A stretch of DNA of 64,000 nucleotides. Source: Sipunculus nudus. Lineage: Eukaryota > Annelida > Sipuncula > Golfingiida > Sipunculidae. Below the pieces are notes generated by a model that searched no databases, was not told the DNA's origin, and worked only from the letters and a program-made list of their open reading frames with translations. A program made the position numbers and the translations under genes. Shown piece after piece: positions 21,636 to 32,039 of this stretch (the first letter of the stretch is position 1; each line of letters opens with the position of its first letter). The stretch spans positions 38,806,027 through 38,870,026 of the forward strand of contig CM049308.1 in NCBI GenBank assembly GCA_026874595.1, in the 5' to 3' direction.

Positions 21636-22853
21636 ATGGCAGATTTCAAACCTGAGACATTTCTTGAAGATCCCGACCCCGATCAACTCAAAAGTTAACA
21701 AAAGATCAGTTGTTGCATTTGGGACAGGACTTAGGGCTAGGTGTAAAAAAGCTTTAAGAAAGCCTGATACCATTGCTAAAATCATGCAAGATCTAGCTAG
21801 CAAGGGTTTAATCGAAGAGAGTGCAGGGGAAACATAAAAAAAGACAGCCTTGCTATACACTTGGAATTAAAATAGTTAGAAATGCAACATGAGCTAGCAT
21901 TGAAAGAGAGGGAAGAACAAGAAAGGTTAAAAAGAGAAAGACTAGAAAAAGAAAAAGAAGTTGAGTTAAAACGAGTAGAATTAAAAGACCTTAACTAGAA
22001 CACAGTCTCACAGTTTTGATGTTACTATACACATTAGATTTGTTCCACCTTTTCAAGAAAAAAGAGGTTAATAAATATTTCTTACACTTTGAGAAAGTAG
22101 CTGAAAATTTAAAATGGCCTAAGGAAAATTGGACTATGCTATTACAAAGTGTATTGACTGGCAAGGCCAAAGAAATTTATACAGAGCTTTCAGAAGAAGC
22201 CGCTGCTAACTATGACCAGGTTAAAACGGTTAATCCTTAAAGGTTATGAGTTAGTTCCGGAGGCTTACCGCCAGAAATTTAGAAATTGGGAAAAGCGCAA
22301 AAATTAGACCTACGTCGAATTTGTTAGGACAAAAGAGCAGTTGTTTGATCGCTGGTGTATTTTTAAAAAAATGTAATGAAAAAAATTAAGACAAATTGCG
22401 CCAGTTGTTTTTGGTTGAAGAATTTAAGCGCTGCATTAACGCAGATGTTAAAACTTTTCTTGATGAGAAAAGTCCTGAAACACTTGACATTGCTGCTCAT
22501 TTAGCTAATGATTATTCATTAACACACAAAATGTCCTTTACTAGCAAATCAAACCAGTCATATACAAACAAGAATGTATATCAGTATGGTCAAAAGAAGT
22601 TCAAGGCGCAGTCACCCAGTACTAATAGTCCTGATAGTTCAGCAAAGTCCTTTGCAACACCTCAGTCCACGTTCACTGTGTCTGAATCCAACCAAGAACA
22701 GTCATTTTCAAAGAAAATCTGTAATTACTGCAAAAAGGAAGGTCATATAAAATCTGACAGCTGGAAACTTGCAGATAAACCAAATGGTAAACCTTCTGGT
22801 TTTGTTTCAAATCTATGCATAGCACAGAACAAGAGCCAGGCTCTTTCCGTGTA
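21636..22853 (+). pseudogene. gag pseudogene of the gypsy element
   Basis: The reading starts MADFKPETFLEDPDPDQLK, then shifts frame at about 21,695 into a SAP-like helical stretch (ALRKPDTIAKIMQDLASKGL). A charged E/R/K coiled segment, a capsid-like part (NKYFLHFEKVAENLKWPK) and a SCAN-like part (KTFLDEKSPETLDIAAHLAND) follow, interrupted by stops near 21,835, 21,995 and 22,236. The nucleocapsid zinc knuckle CNYCKKEGHIKSDS at about 22,730 has lost its last cysteine (C to S). Not functional as it stands. Confidence 0.85.
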
Positions 22854-23330
22854 AATAAGGGGTACAACTCATGTATTGACTCGAATAAAAAGTTTGATGC
22901 TACGGAGGCCGTCTGAATCCAAAGAAGAATCCGTAGCTTGCGGGGTAAAAACCTCAGTTGATTCATGCGAGGAAATAAATAAGGCTAGGTCCTTTCAAGA
23001 CTCCTGCGAGGAGTATCCTTTAAATAAGGCTAAGTCCTTTAATGACTCTTGCGAGAGTATTTGAAATGAGGCCAGGTCCTCTTATGACAAACAGAAGTTA
23101 GTTTCTGCTGAGGAAAATTCCTCTATTGACTCCCATGAGGAGTTTGATTGTAATAAGGATGTGGATTCCTTTAATGACTCTGAAAAAAGAGATAAGGACT
23201 GACACTATCAGTGTCAGTTCTTTGTTTGATGAAACTGAGGTAGTAGATTCCTCCCCTGACTTTGAAATGGAGTTATTTGAGCAAATCATACATGATGGTT
23301 TTGTATCACTTTAAAGTGATTTTTCAGACT
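22854..23330 (+). pseudogene. gag-pol linker with repeated DSCEE motifs
   Basis: Broken frames contain short repeats such as SVDSCEEINKARSFQDSCEE and NKAKSFNDSCESI, so an acidic repeat of about 20 residues separates gag from the protease. No domain was recognised. Confidence 0.6.
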
Positions 23331-23335
23331 CTACC

Positions 23336-23620
23336 CCTATTAGAATTTTGAGGGACACCGGTTCAGGCCAGACTCTCATTTTAGCACTTTTCCTATTTCT
23401 AATAGGTCTTTTACTTGTGGACATGCACTTATTAATGGTGTGTTTTCAGACAAGCACACTTCAGTTCACAGTATCCATTTAAAGTCAGATTTGATTTCTG
23501 GGAATATTACTGTTGGCATAAGAACTACTTTACCCTTTAAGGGAATTCACTTGCTGCTAGGCAATGATGTTGCAGGTGACAAAGTACAGCCTGTACCAAT
23601 GGTGACAGAAAAGCCGTCAC
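23336..23620 (+). pseudogene. Retroviral-type aspartic protease fragment
   Basis: ILRDTGSGQTLIL contains the catalytic DTG (Asp at 23,354-23,356). After a frameshift, HLKSDLISGNITVGIRTTLP and GIHLLLGNDVAGDKV follow, the typical C-terminal half with LLGND. It is broken and inactive. Confidence 0.82.
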
Positions 23621-23789
23621 TTGATCAGAACACTGATCCTGGCAGTCAGGAAATTCCGTGTTTGTACCGTTCATGTGCTGTAACTAGATCTATGGCCAAG
23701 AAAAACACACATGAGGATAATGTTCCAGATAATAACACTCCGGGAGTCACTAGTGACTCGTCTAACGACTCGCCCGTACAGGATGCAGC

Positions 23790-24638
23790 ATTTTCAAGGT
23801 CAGAACTTATAGCGGAACGGCATAAGGACCCTGATATTCTATGCTTGTTTTTCAGGGCACTTTCTAAAGATGAACTGTCACAGAATCCAGTTTGTTTCTA
23901 TATTAAAAATGGAGTGCATATGCGTAAATGGCGAGGCTCCTTTGTCTGGTCATTTACGTATAAATAAAACTTATCAGAAAGTTAGTACACACTTCTATTG
24001 GCCTAACCTCAGGACTTTTTGATTACCAAAATCTGTCCAGTCTGACCAAGGGTCTAATTTTATGTCTGTTTTATTCCAGCAATTTATGCTTGAGCTAGGT
24101 ATAAAACAGAACAGCTGAAAGTCAGGGCGCCCTCGAGCGTTTTCACCAGACATTAAAAAGCATGATTAGGACATGTTGCTATAACACACAGTAACACTGG
24201 GATGAAGGAATCCACCTAATGCTGTTTGCTGTCAGAGAATCATTTCATGAACTAGTTTTTGGACACTCAGTTCGCGGTCCATTAAAACTGCTTAAAGAAT
24301 AACTCTTGTGTCAAAATCCTGATTCTCTTTGTTTGTTGCAGTATCTTTCAGACAATGCTTGTGAGATTGCAAAGCCTAATCTAAAATCTGCACAAAGTAT
24401 AATGAAAACAAAGTATGACAAGCACACTTTAAGTAGGACGTTTGAGCCTGGTGAAAAGGTCCTTGCGTTACTTCCCATCCCTGGCAGACCTCTGCAAGCT
24501 AGGTATTTTGGTCCTCATATTGTTGACAAGAAAGTCAGTGATTTAAATTACATACTGTTGACACCAGATAGGCATAAGAAGAAACAACTGTGCCATGTTA
24601 ACATGTTGAAACCATATTATGACAGAAATAGCATATAA
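23790..24638 (+). pseudogene. Integrase fragment, upstream of the reverse transcriptase
   Basis: The N-terminal zinc-binding side is suggested by KVSTHFYWPNLR at about 23,980. The core is seen as SDQGSNFMSVLFQQFMLELG (about 24,030-24,100, second catalytic Asp) and SHELVFGHSVRGPLK-like sequence. The C-terminal part is the open frame with FEPGEKVLALLPIPGRPLQA and YFGPHIVDKKVSD, ending in LCHVNMLKPYYDR. Part of the core is deleted, and several stops interrupt it. Confidence 0.82.
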
Positions 24639-24639
24639 G

Positions 24640-25470
24640 ATGTTGTACATAATGTTACTGCTGTAAATTGTGAAAACACTGACCCTGACTCAGTTAAAGT
24701 AGATACTGATTGTAAGTATGATATAGACATTCAGTGTGGTACAGTACCATTGAAAACCTCAGACGTGCTTAACAACCTGGATGCCAAACTGTCACACCTT
24801 ACCACACAACAACAACAAGACCTCAAGGACTTGCTGCGGAATTATGAACATTTGTATGGTGACATTCCAACGCGAACTAACATATTGTGCCATGACTTCG
24901 ATGTTCGCGTGGCAAGCGCAGTCAAGTAGCATCCTTATAGACTGAATCCAGAAAAGCAAAAGTATCTGCAGGATGCTGGACAATGATTTTATTGAACCTA
25001 GTAACAGTAACTGGAGTTCACCCTGTATTCTTGTGCCCAAACCTGATGGAAGTTATCGTATGTGCACTGATTATCGGAAACTGAACTCTGTCACCAAGAC
25101 TGACACGTCCCCGATTCCGAGGACCGATGATTGTATTGAAAGAGTCAGTAGCTCCAGATACGTCTCCAAGTTTGAATTGTTAAAAGGATTCTGGCAAGTC
25201 CCGCTGACAGAACGAGCAAAAGAAGTGTCCGCATTTGTGACGCCACAAGGACTGTACCAATATAAAGTTATGCCGTTTGGCATGAAGAACTCGCCAGCCA
25301 CGTTCCAGCGCCTCATCCATATGGTTGTCAAGGACATTCAGGGCTGCGACGCATAATTTGATGACCTCATTGTGTACTTCGACACCTGGGAGAAACATCT
25401 GTAAATTCTTCGCGACCTTTTCGAAAGACTCAGTGAAGCACTTCTGACCATCAACTTTCTTTTATCCGAG
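24640..25470 (+). pseudogene. Gypsy-type reverse transcriptase fragment
   Basis: A leader (LSHLTTQQQQDLKDLLRNYE) precedes the RT fingers and palm: FIEPSNSNWSSPCILVPKPD, YRMCTDYRKLNSVTKTD, FELLKGFWQVPLTERAKE and MPFGMKNSPATFQRL. The active-site YxDD is destroyed: a TAA stop (25,354-25,356) replaces the Tyr codon before FDD. The frame degrades after about 25,465, and no RNase H motif is seen before the polypurine tract. Confidence 0.88.
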
Positions 25471-25557
25471 TTTTTGTATAAATGCTGTAAACAAGATGTT
25501 TGTGTAATGTTGTAAATAAGATGTTCTTGAAAAATTGTAAAGATGTAGTGATTGTGA

Positions 25558-25600
25558 TCGCAAAAAGAAAGTTTTTCGAAAAAAAAACTTTCTTTTTTCT
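25558..25600. other. A/T-rich inverted repeat before the polypurine tract
   Basis: AAAAAGAAAGTTTTTCG is followed by an approximate reverse complement (AAAACTTTCTTTTTT), giving a hairpin of about 15 bp directly upstream of the 3' LTR. Confidence 0.6.
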
Positions 25601-25603
25601 TAC

Positions 25604-25614
25604 AGGAGGGGGAG
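25604..25614 (+). other. Polypurine tract
   Basis: AGGAGGGGGAG directly precedes the 3' LTR start, as expected for the plus-strand primer. Confidence 0.88.
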
Positions 25615-26177
25615 TGTTACAGATGTCTGTTTTATTGTGAGCTGTTGAAATGCATTTTATTTTGCGCTGTTGACATTCTGATTCGTGTTAGAATCAAGCC
25701 CATGGCGTTGCTATGCTACAGATTTCCTTGTTCTAGCTGTATGAACTCTACACAGCGCTCGGTTAGTGCCGTGTGAACTGATATGTAGATACACAGCGTC
25801 ATTTGTTCGAGATGTTTCCTGAAACGTGTGTACTGTTTCGTTCTTTAGATTGTTCGGGAAATGAAAAGTTCTCGGCTTGAGGTGAAGAGTGAAGTCAGTT
25901 TGTTGACCTTTTCCTATAATTACGGCAGTTACAGCTTTTTTTCGAATTTGTAACGGATTTTATGTAGTCTTCAGTTTTCGTGTGCGATCACCATCAGAAC
26001 TTCACTTTTGGATTACAACAAATTGGTTTTGTGACTGAACTGGACTGTTATTCTCTGAGAGGATTTCTGTGAACTGTTCATCTGGATTATATGCTTTAAA
26101 CGACTTTTGTCTCTGTGACGGTGGTGGTATCCAGTTACTGTACACTTTATTTATATACTTGTATTCATTGGCTGTTG
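25615..26177 (+). mobile_element. Right LTR, 5' part
   Basis: It begins TGTTACAGATGTCTG and follows the left LTR with small deletions up to ATTGGCTGTTG, where the LINE interrupts it. The remainder continues at 30,412. Confidence 0.92.
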
Positions 26178-26303
26178 CCCAACTACACAAACTAACAATG
26201 GAGCTCCTGCACAACAGCCAGATGTAAGGTGCAACTTTACTAATGACTCACATTTGACCCATAATACTGTTTTTACTAATAGTCACATTATGAATACAAA
26301 ATG

Positions 26304-27121
26304 ATGTATTTCTCTGGTATCATGGAATGCTAATGGACTTAAAAATAAACTAGACACAAGTGACGTAAGAAAACTGGTACATGAGGGTCATATAATAGGT
26401 ATTACAGAAACCTGGGCAAATGATGATGATGACTATATACGTGCTTTTACAGATTAAAAAGGATATGGTAAAGCAAGGGGGAGCTGGGTAGAGGTGGGTT
26501 TTTAGTATATGTTCACAAAACCACTGATGTTTTAATTAAGAAGGTTATTAAATACACAGATATTATCATTTTGATTATAAAGGAAGGTACGTTAGGTGTG
26601 TTGACTGATATGGCTATAGTATGTTGTTATATTGCCCCGATGGGTTCTCCCTTTTATGAAAACGAGACAAATCGAAAGTGATGGGATTATTAGACTAGAA
26701 AACGTATTATCAGAAAATATTACAGAATATGGTGATTTAGATTTTATCATTATGGGAGACTTTAATGCCAGAACTGGAAAGTTAACAGATATAATTGAAA
26801 ATGATTCATTGAAATACCCTGGGGTGGATGGACACCTCTGTATCGGGCATTACATGTAATGTACCAAAAATATAAAAAAAATTGTGTAACCAACAAATTT
26901 GGGAAACTTTACAGCAGTTATGTTGTGAAACAGATTTATTTATTCTGAATGGTAGGGTGAGTCCAGATATACCGGGTGAATTCACTTGTATAACACACAG
27001 TGGTTGCAGTGTGGTTGACTATGTAATAGATAGTAGCCAGATATTTAGTTTAATAAAACGTTTTAAGGTTTTGAATTGTGATATCTCTGACCACTTTCCT
27101 GTAAGATGTATACTTACTTTT
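26304..27121 (+). pseudogene. LINE endonuclease domain (broken)
   Basis: SWNANGLKNKLDTSDVRK and GITETWANDDDDYIRAF begin the fold. After frameshifts come DFIIMGDFNARTGKL (metal and substrate-binding core), then SVVDYVIDSS and NCDISDHFPVRC, the closing DxxxxxxSDH motif. Stops and frameshifts at about 26,456, 26,500-26,640 and 26,859 disrupt it. Confidence 0.85.
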
Positions 27122-28141
27122 GACACAATGGAAGAAAGCAGTGAGGAGGCATTACCACAATTCATTGAATTAAGGAAATGGGAAAAATATAAGATTTCTA
27201 CAATGGATTTGGATAAAATATGTTCAGAATTACAACAAGGTGTATGTGTACAATTATTACATTCATTTAATGAAGAGCTAGTAACAAATCCTGATAAAGC
27301 AGGTACAATATTGACAATGATTCTGCAGAGACTGTCAACAAAGTGTAAAGTAAAGAATTATGATAATAGAAAAGTATTACAACCATATTGGTGGGATGCG
27401 GAATGTGAATTGATGAAAAATAATAAACACTTAGCGCTAAACAGATATAGAAAATCCAATGTAATAACTAACCTTAACAATTATAAGTATGCAAAATCAA
27501 AATTTAAACAAGTCTGTAAGGCAAAGAAAGAGAAGAGATTAGCTGATGAGGCAAACAAAGTATTAAGTGCATCAGATATGAATACTTTGTGGAAGAACAT
27601 AAAAATGATTAATAGAAAACAGAGAACTACAGGAATTAAACCAGGAAACTGGTATGAGCATTTTATGACACTATTGAATAATTCAAAGACTAAAGTTGAT
27701 ATACAGTTTAAACAATACGTCAAGGACTTCTTGAAACAGAAAACTCTCTGTAATTGGGATGATGATGAATTAAATAGTGAAATGACAATGGATGGAGTTA
27801 AACAAGCACTTAATCTAATGAAACATGGAAAATCGCCAGGCCCAGATGGAATAACAGTTGAAATATTGAAACAGATATTCATTTATTTGTCAGAATATAT
27901 CCTACAGTTATTTAATAGTATCCTAAATAAAGGTATTTTTCCATCGGAGTGGTGTGATGCTATAATATACCCTATTCATAAAAAGGGCCCTACAACAAAT
28001 CCCCAAAATTATAGAGGAATCTCTCATCTAAATACAATTATAAATTTTTTACAAAGATATTTAATAATAGACTACAGCTGCATGTGGAAGATAATTGTGT
28101 CTTGTCAGATGAACAAGGTGGATATAGAAAAGAACATATGA
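27122..28141 (+). CDS. LINE linker and N-terminal reverse transcriptase (open part)
   Basis: The longest open frame of the window (26,882-28,141, 419 codons) covers the end of the endonuclease, a basic linker and the start of the RT with MKHGKSPGPDGITVEIL and FPSEWCDAIIYPIHKKG, then NYRGISHLNTI. It ends in a frameshift near 28,040. It is a fragment of a transposon polyprotein, not a host gene. Confidence 0.85.
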   Translation, partial: DTMEESSEEALPQFIELRKWEKYKISTMDLDKICSELQQGVCVQLLHSFNEELVTNPDKAGTILTMILQRLSTKCKVKNYDNRKVLQPYWWDAECELMKNNKHLALNRYRKSNVITNLNNYKYAKSKFKQVCKAKKEKRLADEANKVLSASDMNTLWKNIKMINRKQRTTGIKPGNWYEHFMTLLNNSKTKVDIQFKQYVKDFLKQKTLCNWDDDELNSEMTMDGVKQALNLMKHGKSPGPDGITVEILKQIFIYLSEYILQLFNSILNKGIFPSEWCDAIIYPIHKKGPTTNPQNYRGISHLNTIINFLQRYLIIDYSCMWKIIVSCQMNKVDIEKNI

Positions 28142-29705
28142 CAGTGGACAATGTTTTACTCTGATGGGGGCAATACAGAAATACTTGTTGAAAAAGAAAG
28201 GAAGGTTTTATTGTATATAAATAGATTTTACAACAGCGTTTGATGGTATACAACATGATTTATTATGGTATACACTAATTAAATCTAGTATAAGAGGGAA
28301 ACTATTAAAGGTATTACAATCTATGTATAGTAATATGAAATCATGTGTTCTGACAGATTATGGTTTAACTAATTATTTCAGGTGTAATAACGGGACACGT
28401 CAAGGATGTATGGTGAGTCCATTGTTGTTTTCTATTTTTATAAACGAGTTCCATACACAAATTAATGATGCAGATTGTCAGGGAAATAAATGAAATCTAC
28501 CAAATCTGAACACGTTAATGTATGCAGATGATCTAGTTAATTTTAGTGATACGGTAGGGAGATTACAAGATCAAATTAATCAGTTATAAAATTATTGTTT
28601 GAAATATGGTATGAGGGTTAATGTTGATAAGACAAAGATAATGGTGTTCAGGCATGGTGGACCTCTGAAAAAAGTTGAAGCATGGTATTATAATAATAGA
28701 AAAATTGAAATTGTGCCATTTTGTAAATACCTGGGTATATATTTTACAATGAAATAAACATGGTTCAAAACTCAGCGACAACAGGTACTACAGACAGAGA
28801 CAGCATTTGGTATTATTAAAACATTTCATAAAAAATGTAGTCAATTAACAATGAAACAATTATTTTATTTGTTTGTTTATTTAAACCAATATTGTTGTAT
28901 GGGTCTGAATTATGGGGTTATGAGAGGAGTGAGATTATAGAAAGAGTTCAGTATACATTTTGTAAATATGTCATGAAATTAAGTTCATCTACATCTAATT
29001 TAGCTGTATTAGGGGAATGTGTTAGATATCCATTGTATGTTAATCAAGTGATCAAATGTATTCAGTACTGGGTTAAATTAATCAGATATTCAGATTCTAG
29101 GTACCCAAAGCACATTTACAATATATTGTATAAAATTGATGAAAAGGGAAAGATAACATGGACAACACAAATAAAACATATTCCTTTTAGTGCTGGATTT
29201 GGATATGTATGGATGGACAAGGTGTAGGGGACTCAAATTTATTTATACAAGGATTAAAATTAAGAATAAGGGATATGGTTATGCAAAACTGGTATAGTGA
29301 TGTTAAAAAAAGTAGTAAATTGGAACTATATAGTAGTTTTAAATCAATGATTACCTTAGAGAAATATCTTATTTGTTTACCAAATAAAAAATATAGACAA
29401 GCATTGGCTCAATTAAGATGCTCAAATCATAACTTGCTAATAGAGAAGGGTAGACATATTAATATGGATAAAGAAGAGAGAGTATGCCAGTATTGTGTTA
29501 ACTATGGTATAAATGAGATAGAAGATGAATATCACTTTTTGTTAAGATGTTTAATATATGACGATTTAAGAGAAACATATTTGAAGAAAACATGTCATAA
29601 TGCATCAATTGAAAATTTCTTACTTATACTTAAGTCTGACAATAAAATAGAGATTTGTAAATTAGCAGCATACACGTACCATGCCTTTAGGAAGAGGGAA
29701 GCAAC
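28142..29705 (+). pseudogene. LINE reverse transcriptase core and C-terminal region (broken)
   Basis: After the frameshift: DFTTAFDGIQHDLLWYTLIK, NGTRQGCMVSPLLFSIFINE and MYADDLVNFSD (YADD at 28,521-28,532), then KYGMRVNVDKTKIMVF and VPFCKYLGIYF. The C-terminal part contains LYGSELWGYERSEIIERVQ and a cysteine motif CQYCVNYGINEIEDEYHFLL. At least four frameshifts or stops split it (28,491, 28,587, 28,755 and 29,225). Confidence 0.88.
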
Positions 29706-29712
29706 TATTTAG

Positions 29713-30411
29713 TTATAAATTCAGAAATTAAATAAATACTCATATAATAATATTCCGATTACATATATTACATATAAGTTATCTCTGTTTAATGTTTAAA
29801 AGACTGCACTTTAAATACAAGAATGCTCCTGAATATATGAATGCTGTAACGGTTCACTGAACTGTAATAAAACTGGTTTTATATTTCCTTAAAGGATACA
29901 TGCAGAGGTAAGATATCTCTAGCTATTATTCAAGTGTTTATATATATTTTCTGTTTATCTGTTTGTTTGTTTATTTATTTACATATTTTCTATTATATTC
30001 AATTTTTTATGTATACTGGTAAATGTTAAATATTTTAAGGCAGATAACATGTATAGAACTTATATGTTTGCACAGTTTATTTAAAGAAAATATATGCATA
30101 TGTTATTGTCAACATTTATTTTGATAATTGTCAATTCGTTTGCATTCATTGTCTATTCAAATTTTTAACTTAAATGTTTAAAAAATGACTTTTTATTAAG
30201 TCAGTACAAATGTTTATGAGAATCTTTAGCAAGATTCAGTTAATTCTGCTTTATTTAGTTCTCTGTGTTGATATTAAGTTTGTTCATTTAAATGGCTGTA
30301 TTCAGATGATTTTCATTCAGTTGTTAAATAAGAACTTGAATTATGTCAATCATCTTAGGAACTGTAGGCCCTGTGGCCATTTTTCCTGAATAAAGTTCTG
30401 TTCTGATTGAA
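29713..30411 (+). other. LINE 3' untranslated region
   Basis: AT-rich sequence after the last stop, with the polyadenylation signal AATAAA at 30,389-30,394 some 17 bp before the junction with the LTR. Confidence 0.75.
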
Positions 30412-30640
30412 TTGTACTGTTGTTATACTGTGTAATTGTATTGATTAATTGTATTGTAATATAAGGATTGTTTTAATAATAATTTTTAATTATTTGTTAA
30501 CAAAAAAAAAAATGACTTCTACATCATTCCCCTAGACATTTCAAGCTGCCTAGTGTTACAGATTCTGATTTGTTTAATCTTCATTACAAAATTTATGGCC
30601 GTCACGCATACGTGTTCTGTTGATATTAGGTTCCGTTACA
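30412..30640 (+). mobile_element. Right LTR, 3' part
   Basis: It resumes with TTGTACTGTTGTTATACTGT and ends in TAGGTTCCGTTACA. ATAT follows as the target duplication. Confidence 0.92.
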
Positions 30641-30729
30641 ATATGTGTGTGTATGTAAATGATATCGATATCAGCCGAATTAAACGAGCCTGATCGAGGT
30701 ATTTATTTGAGACCAAGATAAATAAAAAA

Positions 30730-31100
30730 GTTCTCCTTAATACGGTAGTAGGAGCGGTAGCCGAAGTAGTCACGTACTTCGGAAGCAAGTTCCCCTCAGG
30801 ACTTCTTCTGGAAGTCAGCAGGCTACAGTCAGTTGAACAATGGACCGACACTCCTTATGTGCAAAGCAATGGTAGAAAACGTTGCTGGAAAGCTGAAATT
30901 GATTTAAAGAGCATGTTAATCGAGCGGTCCAAAGACTAGGATCGTTAAATCTGCGCGTTGCTTTGCCAAAAGGTGCCGTGACAGAGTGCGGGGTTTCACC
31001 CTCACAACTACTTTATGGTCGTTCTTTCAGAAGCTTGATTAAGATTTTGCGGCAACTATAGAGCAAATAAAGTGCCGAATTGGAAGGAAAACCCACAAAG
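30730..31100 (+). pseudogene. Decayed gypsy integrase fragment
   Basis: Translated fragments TDTPYVQSNGR and KAEIDLKSML correspond to the integrase motif around the catalytic Glu (usually SPYYPQSNGRAE.AVK). GVSPSQLLYGRSFRSLI (30,990-31,040) matches the downstream SPAELLFGR segment. Many stops are present. It does not belong to the LTR element on the left, whose integrase differs. Confidence 0.7.
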
Positions 31101-31310
31101 TAGTACTTCTTGAATAGAAAGATAAGCTCAGCGTAATAAGCACGGCCGCAAAGCGTTAATAGAATGGAAAAGGTACAAAAAGCGAGGGCTTATTTCACTG
31201 ACTATATCAGATCTCTTCGAATATACATCTTAAACATTTCGGGCCTGTTCATTTTAGTAGATTTGCTTGGTTTTTTTTCTGATATTTGCGACGAGTCCCA
31301 GCGTGGACGG

Positions 31311-31390
31311 CGGTCGGAACGGGACTCGAACCCTGAACCTTGCATGCGATCACAAGTCCAGCGCACTCGGGCTTACGCCACCAGGCTTTA
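31311..31390 (-). mobile_element. tRNA-derived SINE head
   Basis: On the minus strand a box A-like TGGCGTAAGCCCG (31,368-31,380) and box B GGGTTCGAGTCCC (31,321-31,333) are spaced as in a tRNA. Stem pairing is imperfect and no acceptor stem forms, so it reads as a SINE 5' region rather than a tRNA gene. Confidence 0.6.
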
Positions 31391-31399
31391 TCATAGTAC

Positions 31400-32000
31400 T
31401 GTCTGCCAAACAAACGCAAGTAAGGAGTTTTAAATCGGTAACCAGGTCATGTTACCCTGCTGCCCCGTCCATGATAAATTGATGGTTCAGTGCAGAGGCC
31501 CTTGGCTTATTGTGAGAAATTTCGGTGACCTAGACAATAGGGTAAAAAACTATGACTAACCACATCAAAAAGGATTCCGTATTCCACACGCAACTCGTAC
31601 CGAACTCCGAAGTGCTTTTTTTAGATATGGTTGGCAGCATGAACTTTAGAAGTTAGATATTACAAAAGGAATACCGCTAGATGCCGAAAACACCTGCTTT
31701 CCATGATTAACGGCGAACGGCCACAATCAGTTTTGCGTCCTGCCATTTTGGTAGAGCTGTGTTCGCAGAATGATGCAGGGGTCTTCTGTGTCGTATAGTA
31801 AAATTATGTGATCCTGATCCATTCTGAAAAGCGGGAGTACTCCAGATTACAGAGCCTTTTTGCACGGTAAGTGGGGCATTCTCGTGGTGAAACCTAGTAT
31901 TTTAAAAGCTTACTTGTAGCTGGAATTTCTTAGATATCAGGTAGGAAGGATCTTGTGCTTTTTAAAATGATACCACCAACCGGCGTCAATGTTTGGGGAT
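31400..32000. other. Unassigned decayed sequence
   Basis: Short frames only and GC content close to the neighbouring gypsy remnant. It could be its continuation, but no motif was recognised. Confidence 0.4.
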
Positions 32001-32038
32001 TGGTGGTGGTGGTGGTGGGGGGGGGGGGGGGGGGGGGT
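32001..32038. repeat. (GGT)n and poly-G run
   Basis: GGTGGTGGTGGTGG followed by about 20 consecutive G. This is one of several G or C homopolymers in the window (13,632, 51,339, 55,604 and 57,621). Confidence 0.95.
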
Positions 32039-32039
32039 G

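Larger units (their letters stand above)
26178..30411 (+). mobile_element. Non-LTR retrotransposon (LINE) nested in the LTR
   Basis: About 4.2 kb. It has an apurinic endonuclease domain, a reverse transcriptase, a C-terminal zinc-knuckle-like region and a 3' UTR ending in AATAAA (30,389-30,394). No ORF1 is visible, so the copy is probably 5'-truncated. The LTR sequence resumes immediately after, with only a few bases (TTG) shared at the junctions. The endonuclease plus C-terminal CQYC motif suits the Jockey/CR1/L2 range; the clade is not resolved. Confidence 0.9.
20629..30640 (+). mobile_element. Degenerate gypsy-type LTR retrotransposon, split by a LINE
   Basis: A whole element in the order LTR, primer-binding site, gag, protease, integrase, reverse transcriptase, polypurine tract, LTR. 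ATAT flanks both ends as a 4-bp target duplication. All reading frames are broken by stops and frameshifts, and RNase H is not seen. The right LTR carries a 4.2-kb LINE. Integrase before reverse transcriptase is not the usual Ty3/gypsy order; it matches what is reported for Gmr1-like gypsy elements. Confidence 0.88.

Noticed and set aside
22016-22240. Independent small gene in the gag region
   Set aside because: Its capsid-like sequence continues in neighbouring frames; it is one piece of the broken gag.
26882-28141. 419-codon frame as a host gene
   Set aside because: It holds endonuclease and RT motifs and continues in other frames, so it is part of a LINE.
31311-31390. Functional tRNA gene on the minus strand
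   Set aside because: Pol III boxes are present but the acceptor and anticodon stems do not pair well, and no terminator-flanked mature ends are seen.
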